The position numbers and the translations under genes were made by a program. From positions 124,001 through 188,000 of the forward strand of contig NC_013522.1 of NCBI RefSeq assembly GCF_000024905.1: a stretch of DNA of 64,000 bases, read 5' to 3'. This stretch comes from Thermanaerovibrio acidaminovorans DSM 6589. Its GTDB lineage: Bacteria; Synergistota; Synergistia; Synergistales; Synergistaceae. Of this stretch, positions 1 to 8,012 are shown piece by piece (within the stretch, counting starts at the first letter, position 1; the number at the start of each line of letters is the position of its first letter). The notes under the pieces are model-generated. The model was not told where the DNA came from, did not search any database, and saw only the letters and a list, made by a program, of their open reading frames with translations.

Positions 1-489
1 CGCCAGGAGGCGGTTGGAGTAGGGGGAGGAGCTGGAGAGCTTCTGGGCCCTCTTGAGGGGGCCTAAGGCCTCCTCGGGGCGGCCCAGGCTTAGCAGGATC
101 CGGCCCTTGCCCAGCAGGGGACGCGGGTCCTTGGGGTCCAGTCGGGACTGGAGGTCGAAGCTGTCCATGGCGTCGTTGAGGCGCCCCAGCCTCTCCTGGC
201 AGAGGGCGATCCGGAGCACCACGTCCTTCCTCACGGGCCTCAGCTGGTACACCCGCTGATAGACCGGGAGGGCCTCCGCGTACCGGCCCGCCCGATAGAG
301 GTCCTCCGCCTCCATGAAGAGCCTCTCGGGGAGCACCTTGGTCCTGTAGTGCCACCACCCGCCGCCCAAGAAGGCCATGAGCATCACGAGGCCTATGAGC
401 CCCAGGGTCCCCTTTGAGACGGTCCTGGGCTCCTTTGGGGGGGGGTTCTCCAGTGGGGGCTCCTCCGTCCTTTGCTGGTCCTGTCTCAT
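1..489 (-). CDS. TPR-repeat membrane-anchored protein (3' part beyond window)
   Basis: The 163 codons present have no stop and run off the left edge. The N-terminus is cytoplasmic and rich in Pro, Glu and Lys. One hydrophobic segment follows at residues about 27-47, then repeats with TPR-like spacing: an Ala-Glu-Asp-Leu-Tyr/Gly-Arg-Tyr-Ala-Glu-Ala unit near residue 60 and similar units near 95 and 130. TPR proteins act as protein-interaction scaffolds; the partner is unknown. The ATG at 489 has a good ribosome binding site (CGGAGGGA, about 8 nt upstream). What I see is the anchor plus repeats. Whether it belongs to a secretion, division or polysaccharide machine cannot be judged from this fragment. 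Confidence 0.75.
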   Translation of the reverse strand, partial: MRQDQQRTEEPPLENPPPKEPRTVSKGTLGLIGLVMLMAFLGGGWWHYRTKVLPERLFMEAEDLYRAGRYAEALPVYQRVYQLRPVRKDVVLRIALCQERLGRLNDAMDSFDLQSRLDPKDPRPLLGKGRILLSLGRPEEALGPLKRAQKLSSSSPYSNRLLA

Positions 490-579
490 GGGGCCGATCC
501 CTCCGTTTTGGTTTAAGTATCTTTTCTTCCACAGGGTAGATTTTACCAGACCCCGGCGGGGGGGACATATAAACAAAAC

Positions 580-608
580 AGGGCGGCCCGTTTCTTTGGG
601 GCCGCCCT
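580..608 (-). terminator. intrinsic terminator
   Basis: A perfect 10-bp stem (arms 580-589 and 599-608, 9-nt loop) is followed on the minus strand by a T-rich run (GTTTTGTTT). It lies downstream of the 34-residue gene at 656-760 and closes its transcript before the TPR gene. Confidence 0.75.
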
Positions 609-655
609 GGATGAGAGAGGGGAGTGGAGAAGAGGGGATTTGATCCCCCGGTGGT

Positions 656-760
656 CTACATGGCCACCCTGCGGATCAGATCGTAGATATCGCTCTCAAT
701 CTTAGCATTTCCGGCGAGAACCATTTCCATCTTTATTATGTAGTTGGGATCGAAGATCAT
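656..760 (-). CDS. 34-residue protein, function unknown
   Basis: This short gene reads MIFDPNYIIKMEMVLAGNAK and ends SDIYDLIRRVAM before TAG. The case for a real gene is strong for its size. It has a consensus ribosome binding site (AAGGAGGT, 10 nt before the ATG), a near-consensus promoter 70-100 nt upstream (830-858), and a terminator at 580-608, so it forms its own short transcription unit. The protein is mildly amphipathic, has no clear signal peptide or membrane helix, and contains no Cys. I do not recognise a family. It could be a small regulatory protein or a peptide partner of a larger complex. Confidence 0.6.
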   Translation of the reverse strand: MIFDPNYIIKMEMVLAGNAKIESDIYDLIRRVAM

Positions 761-829
761 TTCTCAATACACCTCCTTGATTTTCTTTCACTGGCCGTGA
801 TCCGGCGGGTCTCTCTTTTTCGTGAACAA

Positions 830-858
830 ATGATACGCCTGGGTTTATTGTCTGTCAA
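830..858 (-). promoter_or_regulatory. sigma-70-type promoter for the 34-residue gene
   Basis: On the minus strand: TTGACA (853-858), 17-nt spacer, TATCAT (830-835). It is one of the closest matches to consensus in the window and points only at the small gene ending at 656. Confidence 0.75.
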
Positions 859-950
859 CACGCTACTTTTACCCCAATGGGGCGTTTCCGGTTGATTTTT
901 GTGGAGTTTCGCCCGGGTTCCGGCGGCGCACCTTGGATTTGTAAGGGGCG

Positions 951-979
951 TTGGCGGAGGGGCGGGGATGTGGGATAAT
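951..979 (+). promoter_or_regulatory. likely promoter for the DUF2156 gene
   Basis: TTGGCG (951-956), 17-nt spacer, GATAAT (974-979) with an upstream TG (971-972). The predicted transcript start is about 986, so the 5' leader would be only about 8-17 nt. Confidence 0.5.
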
Positions 980-993
980 CAACACAAAGGACG

Positions 994-1881
994 GTGTGGG
1001 TCTTGGAATATAATAGGATATCTCTGTCAATGCAGGACGACTACCTGGCCCTGCTGGACCTAACGGGCTCCGTTACCGCGGACCACTGTTTCCCCGTCCT
1101 CTTCGGCTGGGACCAGGCACTGGAGTATAGGCTTATGTTCCACGATGGCCTCTGCTGGATAAGGCAGGAGAGGCCCAGGCCCGTATATCTGGCCCCGGTG
1201 GGGGACTGGCAAGGCCGGGACTGGGAGCGGGAGCTGGCCCTACACCTGCCACTCGGGGCGGAGGTGCTGTCCGTGCCTGAGGAGCTGGCGCTGGAGTGGG
1301 GGCGACAACTCGGTGGGCGGATCCTTCTGGAGGAGGACAGGGATGCCTTCGAGTACCTGCATCTCACCGAGGACCTGGCGCACCTCAAGGGGAACCGCTA
1401 CATGAGGAAGCGAAACCACGTTAACCGGTTCGCCAGGCAGTTCGGCTACCGGTACGTGGAGATGACCTCCGGCGACCTGGAACGCATCATGGACTTCCAG
1501 CGCCGGTGGTGCGCCGCCCGGGACTGCAGTGGGTCCTTCGTGCTGGAGGGGGAGAACCGGGCGATCATGCGAGTCCTGGATAACTACCAGGCCCTGAGGG
1601 GCCTAGTGGGGGGATACGTGGAGGTGGGAGGCTCCGTGGTGGCCTACGCAATCGGGGAGGGCCGGGGTGATACCCTATTCGTTCACTTCGAGAAGGGGGA
1701 CCCCGCTTACGGGAGCGTCTACCAGGTGATAAACCGGGAGTTCGCCCTCCACAACCTGGGCTTCAAGTTCCTGAACCGGGAGGAGGACATGGGTGACCCG
1801 GGTCTCAGGGATGCCAAGATGTCCTACCTGCCCATGGACTTCGTCCGGAAGCACCGGGCGGTGCTCCGTCCAGGGAGCTGA
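994..1881 (+). CDS. DUF2156 / LysX-like acyltransferase-fold protein
   Basis: A protein of about 295 residues of the DUF2156 (COG4866-type) family, whose members have tandem GNAT-like folds related to the C-terminal domain of phosphatidylglycerol lysyltransferase. Family features visible are the central YMRKRNHVNRF segment after an HLKG stretch, and the C-terminal FLNREEDMGDPGLRDAKMSY block. No membrane helices are present, so it is soluble. The aminoacyl or acyl acceptor is not known for this family. The start is uncertain. GTG at 994 sits only 2 nt after AAAGGA (986-991), TTG at 1003 sits 11 nt after it, and ATG at 1030 is also possible. It is probably monocistronic. Confidence 0.75.
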   Translation: MWVLEYNRISLSMQDDYLALLDLTGSVTADHCFPVLFGWDQALEYRLMFHDGLCWIRQERPRPVYLAPVGDWQGRDWERELALHLPLGAEVLSVPEELALEWGRQLGGRILLEEDRDAFEYLHLTEDLAHLKGNRYMRKRNHVNRFARQFGYRYVEMTSGDLERIMDFQRRWCAARDCSGSFVLEGENRAIMRVLDNYQALRGLVGGYVEVGGSVVAYAIGEGRGDTLFVHFEKGDPAYGSVYQVINREFALHNLGFKFLNREEDMGDPGLRDAKMSYLPMDFVRKHRAVLRPGS

Positions 1882-1908
1882 TCGGGACCTTAGAAGGGAG
1901 GAGATGGG

Positions 1909-2427
1909 ATGGACCACAAGAAGGTGATGTTGCTGGTGGAGGACCTCTACGAGGAGATGGAGCTCTGGTACCCCAAGTATCGGCTGGAGGAGGCGGGGTA
2001 CCAGCCAGTGGTGGCGGGCCCCGAGGCCAGGAAGGTCTACTCGGGCAAGCACGGCTACCCCTGTAGGAGCGACGCGTCGGTCTACGACCTCAAGGACCAG
2101 GACTTCATGGGGATCGTCATCCCCGGGGGCTTCGCCCCGGACAAACTCCGCCGGATCCCCAAGGTGCTTGAGCTGGTGAGGAACTTCATGGCCTCCGGCA
2201 AGCTGGTGGCCCACATCTGCCATGGGGGCTGGATCTGCGCCTCCGCCGAGGTGGTATCCGGCTTCCGCCTCACCTCCACCCCGGGCATAAAGGACGACCT
2301 GGTGCACGCCGGGGCCCTCTGGACCGACGAGCCGGTGGTAGTGGACCGGAACATGGTCTCCAGCCGAAGGCCCGACGACCTCCCCCTCTTTATGGCCGAG
2401 TGCCTTAAGTTCCTGGGCACCCGATAG
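1909..2427 (+). CDS. PfpI/DJ-1 family (class I glutamine-amidotransferase-like) protein
   Basis: A complete DJ-1/PfpI domain of 172 residues, the usual length for this superfamily. The nucleophile elbow is AHICHGGW with Cys104 followed by His105; acidic Glu15/Glu16 near the N-terminus fits the conserved Glu that tunes the Cys in this fold. IPGGFAPD (71-78) is the second signature loop. Characterised relatives are intracellular proteases or protein/nucleotide deglycases and glyoxalase III-like enzymes; which activity applies here cannot be told from sequence. It has a strong ribosome binding site (GGGAGGAG) before ATG 1909, 27 nt after the DUF2156 gene, and a terminator directly downstream. 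Confidence 0.85.
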   Translation: MDHKKVMLLVEDLYEEMELWYPKYRLEEAGYQPVVAGPEARKVYSGKHGYPCRSDASVYDLKDQDFMGIVIPGGFAPDKLRRIPKVLELVRNFMASGKLVAHICHGGWICASAEVVSGFRLTSTPGIKDDLVHAGALWTDEPVVVDRNMVSSRRPDDLPLFMAECLKFLGTR

Positions 2428-2442
2428 CCTGACCTCACACCC

Positions 2443-2469
2443 GGGCGGCCTGGCGCCGCCCATTTTTTT
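2443..2469 (+). terminator. intrinsic terminator
   Basis: A 7-bp GGGCGGC/GCCGCCC stem with a 5-nt loop is followed by ATTTTTTTA. It ends the transcript of the PfpI-family gene. Confidence 0.8.
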
Positions 2470-2559
2470 ACCCCTTTACCCCCTAGCGATGGGGGAAGAA
2501 GCCCCTCACCTTTGCTGACTAGGGGCTCGATTAGAAACATTTCAGATATATCAGCCCCC

Positions 2560-2588
2560 TTGACAGGCGGGGGAGTCAAATATATTTT
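2560..2588 (+). promoter_or_regulatory. promoter of the DUF3798 ABC operon
   Basis: TTGACA (2560-2565) is followed by TATATT at 15 nt or TATTTT (2583-2588) at 17 nt. The gene starts at 2635, giving a leader of about 40 nt. A 7-bp inverted repeat (AGCCCCT 2500-2506, AGGGGCT 2521-2527) lies upstream of the -35 box. Confidence 0.6.
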
Positions 2589-2634
2589 AGCCTCGTCAGC
2601 GTCTTAAACGATCATTCAGAAGGGGGTATTGAGG

Positions 2635-3828
2635 TTGAGGAGGCTCGGCTGGCTGGCTCTTTCGGCGCTGTTGGTGCTCTGGGGTGCGTCCTGTGCCCTG
2701 GGGGCTCCCAAGTTTCACATCGGCATCGCCACCCTGACGGTGTCCCAGGCGGAGGACACCCTGAGGGGGGCGGAGCGAATGATCCAGGAGTACGGGGACG
2801 TGGCCAAGGGGGGCATGATAAAGCACATAACTCTCCCGGACAACTTCATGTCCGAGATGGAGACCACCATCTCCCAGATCGCCAGCTTTGCGGACGATCC
2901 CCTCATGAAGGTGGTGGTGGTTGACGATGCCATCCCGGGCACCACCGAGGCGTTCCGCCGCATCAAGGAGAAGCGGCCGGACATCCTCTGCCTGGCGGGA
3001 GAGCCCCAGGAGGACCCGGGGGTGATCTCCTCCGTGGCGGACTTCGCCATCGGGGTGGACAACATAGCCCGGGGGTATCTCATAATCCACACCGCCAAGC
3101 AGCTGGGGGCCAAGACCTTCGTCCACATCTCCTTCCCCCGGCACATGAGCTACGAGCTCCTCTCCCGCCGGAGGGCCATAATGGAGGCGGCCTGCAAGGA
3201 CCTGGGGCTCAAGTTCGCCTTCGAGACCGCCCCGGACCCCACCAGCGACGTGGGGGTGGCGGGGGCCCAGCAGTTCATCCTGGAGAAGGTGCCCGCCTGG
3301 GTCAAGAAGTACGGCAAGGACACCGCCTTCTTCTGCACCAACGACGCCCAGACGGAGCCGCTGCTGAAGCAGGTGGCCGCCTACGGGGCCATCTTCGTGG
3401 AGCCCGACCTGCCCAGCCCCATCATGGGCTACCCCGGTGCCTTCGGCATAGACCTCTCCAAGGAGAAGGGCAACTGGCCCGCCATCCTCAAGAAGGTTGA
3501 GGCGGCGGTCATCAAGGCGGGCGGCAAGGGCCGCATGGGCACCTGGGCCTACAGCTACGGCTGGAGCACCGTCTGCGCCCTGGCGGAGTACGGCAAGCGG
3601 ATCGTGGAGAAGAAGGCAAAGCTGGGCAACCTGGAGGACCTGTGGAAGTGCTACGACCGCTACACCCCGGGCGCCAAGTGGAACGGCCAGCTCTACCGGG
3701 ACGTTAACACCGGCGTCAAGATGAAGAACTTCGTGCTGGTCTACCAGGACACCTACGTCTTCGGCCGGGGCTTCATGAACGTCACCTCCGTGAAGGTGCC
3801 GGAGAAGTACTTCAAGATCAAGAAGTAG
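2635..3828 (+). CDS. DUF3798-family substrate-binding protein, copy A
   Basis: A 397-residue secreted protein. Its signal peptide (Arg-Arg, then a Leu/Ala-rich core ending near SCALGA) is followed by two Rossmann-like lobes typical of periplasmic binding proteins. I assign it to DUF3798, members of which lie beside RbsA-like ABC transporters; the ligand is unknown. The TTG at 2635 is preferred to the TTG at 2629 because the AGGGGG site lies about 8 nt upstream of it. The gene is first in an operon with a second paralog of exactly the same length, then ATPase and permeases. Its central and C-terminal DNA is nearly identical to that paralog, while the N-terminal third has drifted. Confidence 0.7.
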   Translation: MRRLGWLALSALLVLWGASCALGAPKFHIGIATLTVSQAEDTLRGAERMIQEYGDVAKGGMIKHITLPDNFMSEMETTISQIASFADDPLMKVVVVDDAIPGTTEAFRRIKEKRPDILCLAGEPQEDPGVISSVADFAIGVDNIARGYLIIHTAKQLGAKTFVHISFPRHMSYELLSRRRAIMEAACKDLGLKFAFETAPDPTSDVGVAGAQQFILEKVPAWVKKYGKDTAFFCTNDAQTEPLLKQVAAYGAIFVEPDLPSPIMGYPGAFGIDLSKEKGNWPAILKKVEAAVIKAGGKGRMGTWAYSYGWSTVCALAEYGKRIVEKKAKLGNLEDLWKCYDRYTPGAKWNGQLYRDVNTGVKMKNFVLVYQDTYVFGRGFMNVTSVKVPEKYFKIKK

Positions 3829-3950
3829 TGCGAAGATTCCGCGACCTGCATATAGCTTGATCTCAAGCGGGTCCCGGCGGATGGCCTTGTGAACAGGTCA
3901 TTAGTCGGGGCCCGTTGCGGGTTGAATCCTTCAGATCTACGGTGCGGCGG

Positions 3951-3979
3951 TTGACTTGCTGCGTGCATGGTGATAGCTT
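3951..3979 (+). promoter_or_regulatory. possible second promoter before binding protein B
   Basis: TTGACT (3951-3956) is followed at 15-17 nt by GATAGC/TAGCTT. The -10 match is weak. The 194-bp gap between the two paralogs is otherwise unexplained, so copy B may have its own control. Confidence 0.3.
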
Positions 3980-4022
3980 TAGCCCAGGGAGTTAACCATT
4001 TTTGGAAAGGGGAGGTAGTTCA

Positions 4023-5216
4023 ATGCGAAAGCGGCTTCTTGTGGCTCTCGCGGTGGCGGCCCTCGGGGCCCTCTTGGCCCTTCCGGCCTTCGGGGCGGCC
4101 AAGTTCCACATCGGAGTGGTGACCGGCACGGTCTCCCAGTCGGAGGACGACCTGAGGGGTGCCGAGCGGCTCATCAAGGAGTATGGGGACGTGGCCAAGG
4201 GGGGCATGATCAAGCATCTCACCTATCCGGACAACTTCATGTCCGAGATGGAGACCACCATCTCCCAGATAGTCGGCCTGGCAGACGATCCCCTCATGAA
4301 GGTCATCGTGGTCAACCAGGCGATCCCGGGCACCACCGAGGCGTTCCGGCGGGTCAAGGAGAAGCGGCCGGACATCCTCTGCTTCGCCGGTGAGCCCCAT
4401 GAGGATCCGGGGGTCATCGAGTCCGCCGCGGACCTGGCGATCAACGCGGACAACGTGGCCCGGGGCTACCTGATCATCGCCGCCGCCAAGAAGATGGGGG
4501 CCAACGCCTTCGTCCACATCTCCTTCCCCCGGCACATGAGCTACGAGCTCCTCTCCCGGCGCCGCAACATAATGGAGGCGGCCTGCAAGGACCTGGGGCT
4601 CAAGTTCGCCTTCGAGACCGCCCCGGACCCCACCAGCGACGTGGGGGTGGCGGGGGCCCAGCAGTTCATCCTGGAGAAGGTGCCCGCCTGGGTCAAGAAG
4701 TACGGCAAGAACGCCGCCTTCTTCTGCACCAACGACGCCCAGACGGAGCCGCTGCTGAAGCAGGTGGCCGCCTACGGGGGTTACTTCGTTGAGGCGGACC
4801 TGCCCAGTCCCCTCATGGGCTACCCCGGTGCCTTCGGCATAGACCTCTCCAAGGAGAAGGGCAACTGGCCCGCCATCCTCAAGAAGGTTGAGGCGGCGGT
4901 CATCAAGGCGGGCGGCAAGGGCCGCATGGGCACCTGGGCCTACAGCTACGGCTACGCCACCACCGCCGCCCTGGGCGAGTTCGGCAAGCGGATCGTGGAG
5001 AAGAAGGCAAAACTCAGCGACTTCAAGGCCCTCATGGCCTGCTACGCCAAGTACACCCCCGGCGCCCAGTGGAACGGCAGCTACTACGTGGACATGGGCA
5101 CCGGCGTCAAGAAGAAGAACCACGTGCTGGTCTACCAGGACACCTACGTGTTCGGCAAGGGCTACCTGGGGATGACCTCCGTCAAGGTGCCGGAGAAGTA
5201 CTTCAAGATAAAGTAG
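4023..5216 (+). CDS. DUF3798-family substrate-binding protein, copy B
   Basis: A 397-residue paralog of the gene at 2635. The ATG at 4023 follows GGGGAGGT at 6-7 nt; the longer in-frame start would precede the ribosome binding site. The signal peptide (MRKRLLVALAVAALGALLAL) ends near AFGA. The protein matches copy A almost residue for residue from FVHISFPRHMSYELLSRR to the AYSYG segment. It differs around the first lobe (for example VVNQAIPGTTEAF against VVDDAIPGTTEAF) and after AYSYG. The pair may bind related ligands and deliver them to one shared transporter. A strong hairpin after the stop may hold expression of binding protein above that of the membrane components. Confidence 0.7.
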   Translation: MRKRLLVALAVAALGALLALPAFGAAKFHIGVVTGTVSQSEDDLRGAERLIKEYGDVAKGGMIKHLTYPDNFMSEMETTISQIVGLADDPLMKVIVVNQAIPGTTEAFRRVKEKRPDILCFAGEPHEDPGVIESAADLAINADNVARGYLIIAAAKKMGANAFVHISFPRHMSYELLSRRRNIMEAACKDLGLKFAFETAPDPTSDVGVAGAQQFILEKVPAWVKKYGKNAAFFCTNDAQTEPLLKQVAAYGGYFVEADLPSPLMGYPGAFGIDLSKEKGNWPAILKKVEAAVIKAGGKGRMGTWAYSYGYATTAALGEFGKRIVEKKAKLSDFKALMACYAKYTPGAQWNGSYYVDMGTGVKKKNHVLVYQDTYVFGKGYLGMTSVKVPEKYFKIK

Positions 5217-5233
5217 CGGAGCTCACCAGATGC

Positions 5234-5268
5234 AGGAGGGGGGAGGGGGGTCTTGCCTCCCCCCTCCT
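5234..5268 (+). terminator. strong hairpin between binding protein and ATPase (attenuating)
   Basis: A perfect 13-bp inverted repeat (arms 5234-5246 and 5256-5268, 9-nt loop) made of G and A runs. There is no T run, so it is more likely an mRNA-stabilising or partial-termination element inside the operon than a full terminator. Confidence 0.6.
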
Positions 5269-5353
5269 GTCGTGACCCCCCCTTGAGCTTTCTGGGGCAG
5301 AGCTCCCCCTCTGGGGGCCCCTATGCCTAGATCTAGAGAGAGGTGTGAGCGAT

Positions 5354-6973
5354 TTGGCTTCTAACGAGCCCATTCTGAGGCTTGAACACGTGGGGAAGGA
5401 GTACTTCGGCAACCGGGTCCTCTCAGACGTGTCCTTCACCCTAGGGCCCGGGGAGATAATGGGCCTGGTGGGTGAGAACGGGGCGGGAAAGACCACCCTG
5501 ATGAAGATCCTCTTCGGAATGCCGGTGATTCACCAGACCGGGGGCTACGATGGCAAGATCTTCTTTGAGGGCCGGGAGGTAAGCTTCAAGTCCCCCTTCG
5601 AGGCCCTGGACGCGGGGATCGGGATGGTGCACCAGGAGTTCTCCCTGATCCCGGGCTTCACCGCCACGGAGAACATCCTGCTGAACCGGGAGTCCACCCG
5701 GTACAACCTGCTGGTGGAGGTCTTCGACGATCGGCTCAGGACCCTGGACCGACCGGTGATGCGCCAGCGGGCCCAGAGGGCCATCTCCACCCTGGGGGTT
5801 GAGATAGACCCGGACACCCTGTGTTCCGAGATGCCGGTGGGACATAAGCAGTTCACCGAGATAGCCCGGGAGATCGACCGGTCCAACACCAAGTTGCTGG
5901 TGTTGGACGAGCCCACCGCGGTGCTCACCGAGTCGGAGGCGGAGATCCTCATAAAGGCGGTCCGCAACCTGGCCGCCAAGGGCATGTCGGTGATCTTCAT
6001 ATCCCACCGCCTCCAGGAGGTCATAGACCTCTGCGACAAGATAGTGGTCCTCCGGGACGGTCACGTGGTCCAGGAGGCCAAGACCTGCGACGTGACGGTC
6101 CGGCAGATCGCCGGATGGATGGTGGGACGCAAGGTGGAGGAGTCTCACCGGGAGGAGGGGGAGGTCCGCTCCTTCGGGCCCACCATCCTCTCGGTCCGGA
6201 ACCTGTGGGTGGACATGCCCGGGGAGACCGTGAGGGACGTGTCCTTCCAGGTCCGCCAGGGGGAGATCTTCGGCATCGGCGGCCTGGCGGGGCAGGGGAA
6301 GCTGGGCATCGCCAACGGGATAATGGGCCTCTACCCGGCGGGTGGCGCGGTGGAGCTGAACGGCAAGCCCATAAGGCTCAACGACCCGGAGGGCTCCCTC
6401 AGGGCCGGCATGGCCTTCGTGTCCGAGGACCGGCGGGGGGTGGGGCTCCTGTTGGACGAGGGCATCGACTGGAACATGGCCTTCACCGCCATGCAGATCC
6501 AGGAGAAGTTCATCCGCCCCCTGCTGGGGGGTCTGGTGAAGTGGCGGGACGACCGGGCCATAGAGGAGTGCGCCAACGAGTACATAAAGGCCCTGGAGAT
6601 AAAGTGCACGGGCCCCAAGCAGAGGGCGGTGGAGCTATCGGGGGGCAACCAGCAGAAGGTGTGCCTGGCCAAGGCCTTCGTGGTGCGCCCGGAGGTGCTC
6701 TTCGTGTCGGAGCCCACCCGGGGCATCGACGTGGGGGCCAAGAAGCTGGTGCTGGACACCCTGAGGCGGTACAACCGGGAGTACGGCACCACCATAGTGA
6801 TGACCTCCTCTGAGCTGGAGGAGCTGAGGTCCATATGCGATCGGATAGCCATAGTGGACGAGGGGCGCATCGCCGGGGTGCTACCCGCCCAGGCCCCGTC
6901 GGAGGAGTTCGGCCTCCTCATGATGGGGGAGATAAAGGTTTCTACGGAAGAGAAGGTGAAGGCCTGTGAATGA
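5354..6973 (+). CDS. RbsA/MglA-type ABC transporter ATP-binding protein
   Basis: A protein of about 539 residues with two fused ABC domains, as in RbsA/MglA/YufO-type importers; it should energise uptake of the ligand bound by the DUF3798 proteins. Domain 1 has an intact Walker A (GENGAGKTT, about residues 38-46) and Walker B (LLVLDEPTAVLT), but its signature is MPVGHKQ instead of LSGGQ. Domain 2 has a normal signature (LSGGNQQ), a degraded P-loop (GLAGQGKLG) and Ser in place of the Walker B Asp (VLFVSEPTRGID). The TTG at 5354 lies about 9 nt after AGAGAGGT and is preferred to GTG 5345, which overlaps the site. The gene overlaps the next permease by 8 nt. Confidence 0.85.
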   Translation: MASNEPILRLEHVGKEYFGNRVLSDVSFTLGPGEIMGLVGENGAGKTTLMKILFGMPVIHQTGGYDGKIFFEGREVSFKSPFEALDAGIGMVHQEFSLIPGFTATENILLNRESTRYNLLVEVFDDRLRTLDRPVMRQRAQRAISTLGVEIDPDTLCSEMPVGHKQFTEIAREIDRSNTKLLVLDEPTAVLTESEAEILIKAVRNLAAKGMSVIFISHRLQEVIDLCDKIVVLRDGHVVQEAKTCDVTVRQIAGWMVGRKVEESHREEGEVRSFGPTILSVRNLWVDMPGETVRDVSFQVRQGEIFGIGGLAGQGKLGIANGIMGLYPAGGAVELNGKPIRLNDPEGSLRAGMAFVSEDRRGVGLLLDEGIDWNMAFTAMQIQEKFIRPLLGGLVKWRDDRAIEECANEYIKALEIKCTGPKQRAVELSGGNQQKVCLAKAFVVRPEVLFVSEPTRGIDVGAKKLVLDTLRRYNREYGTTIVMTSSELEELRSICDRIAIVDEGRIAGVLPAQAPSEEFGLLMMGEIKVSTEEKVKACE

Positions 6974-8012
6974 CAAGCTCAGATCCTTTATAGAGGCCGC
7001 CGGGTGGCCAAGGGTTATAATAGGCCTCTTCCTCCTCTCCCTGTTCGTGGCCGCCCCGTTCGTGGGTGTCCGGGTGGACACGTCCCTCAGCGACACCCTG
7101 GTGCGGGTGGGGATGAACGGGGTGATGGTGCTGGCCCTGGTGCCTATGGTCCAGTCCGGTTGCGGACTCAACTTCGGCCTGCCGTTGGGCATAATCGCCG
7201 GCCTGGTGGGGGCGGTGACCAGCATCGAGATGGACGTGCGGGGGCTGCCAGGGTTCCTGGTGGCCATGGCCATAGCGATAGCCCTGGCGGTGGTGCTCGG
7301 CTACGCCTACGGCCTCCTGCTCAACCGGGTCAAGGGGGACGAGATGATGATAGCCACCTACGTGGGCTTCTCCTCCGTGGCCCTCATGTGCATGGCCTGG
7401 CTGCTCCTCCCCTACAAGAGCCCCAACATGATCTGGGGCTACGGGGGATCGGGGCTGAGGACCACCATAAGCGTCCAGGGGTACTGGCTCAAGGTGTTGA
7501 GCGACTTCATGAGCTTCAACGTGGGGCCCTACTTCTACTTCCCCACCGGGATGTTCCTCTTCTTCGCCCTCATGTGCTTCCTCATGTGGGCCTTCTTCAA
7601 GACCAAGACCGGAACCGCCATGACGGCGGTGGGGTCCAACCCGGAGTTCGCCCGGGCCTGCGGCATCGACGTGGACCGGATGAGGATCGTGTCGGTGGTG
7701 CTCTCCACCGTGTTCGGCGCCATCGGCATCCTGGTGTACCAGCAGAGCTTCGGGTTCATCCAGCTCTACATGGGGCCCTTCTACATGGCCTTCCCTGCGG
7801 TGGCCGCCATACTTCTGGGGGGCGCCTCGGTCAACAAGGCCTCGCTGCTCAACGTGATCGTGGGGACCTTCCTCTTCCAGGGGATCCTCACCATGACCCC
7901 GTCGGTCATCAACAGCATAATGCAGACCGACATGTCGGAGGTCATAAGGATCATCGTCAGCAACGGCATGATCCTCTACGCTTTGACCAGAAAGGTGCAG
8001 GTTAAGAGATGA
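6966..8012 (+). CDS. ABC transporter permease (BPD_transp_2 family), first
   Basis: A 348-residue inner-membrane protein with about 8-9 hydrophobic segments. It belongs to the branched-chain amino acid/ribose/nucleoside permease superfamily. Visible family traits are GLNFGLPLGIIAGLVGA near the first third, AVGSNPEFARACGIDVDRMR after the large loop (the coupling region that meets the ATPase), and AAILLGGASVNKASLLNVIVG near the end. The GTG start overlaps the ATPase stop by 8 nt, and its own end overlaps the next permease by 4 nt, so translation is probably coupled. The pair forms a heterodimeric pore for an unknown ligand. Confidence 0.85.
   Translation: MNDKLRSFIEAAGWPRVIIGLFLLSLFVAAPFVGVRVDTSLSDTLVRVGMNGVMVLALVPMVQSGCGLNFGLPLGIIAGLVGAVTSIEMDVRGLPGFLVAMAIAIALAVVLGYAYGLLLNRVKGDEMMIATYVGFSSVALMCMAWLLLPYKSPNMIWGYGGSGLRTTISVQGYWLKVLSDFMSFNVGPYFYFPTGMFLFFALMCFLMWAFFKTKTGTAMTAVGSNPEFARACGIDVDRMRIVSVVLSTVFGAIGILVYQQSFGFIQLYMGPFYMAFPAVAAILLGGASVNKASLLNVIVGTFLFQGILTMTPSVINSIMQTDMSEVIRIIVSNGMILYALTRKVQVKR

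Noticed and set aside
3900-3950. tRNA-like T-arm (GGGTTGAATCC) between the two binding-protein genes
   Set aside because: No acceptor, D-arm or anticodon arm can be built around it.
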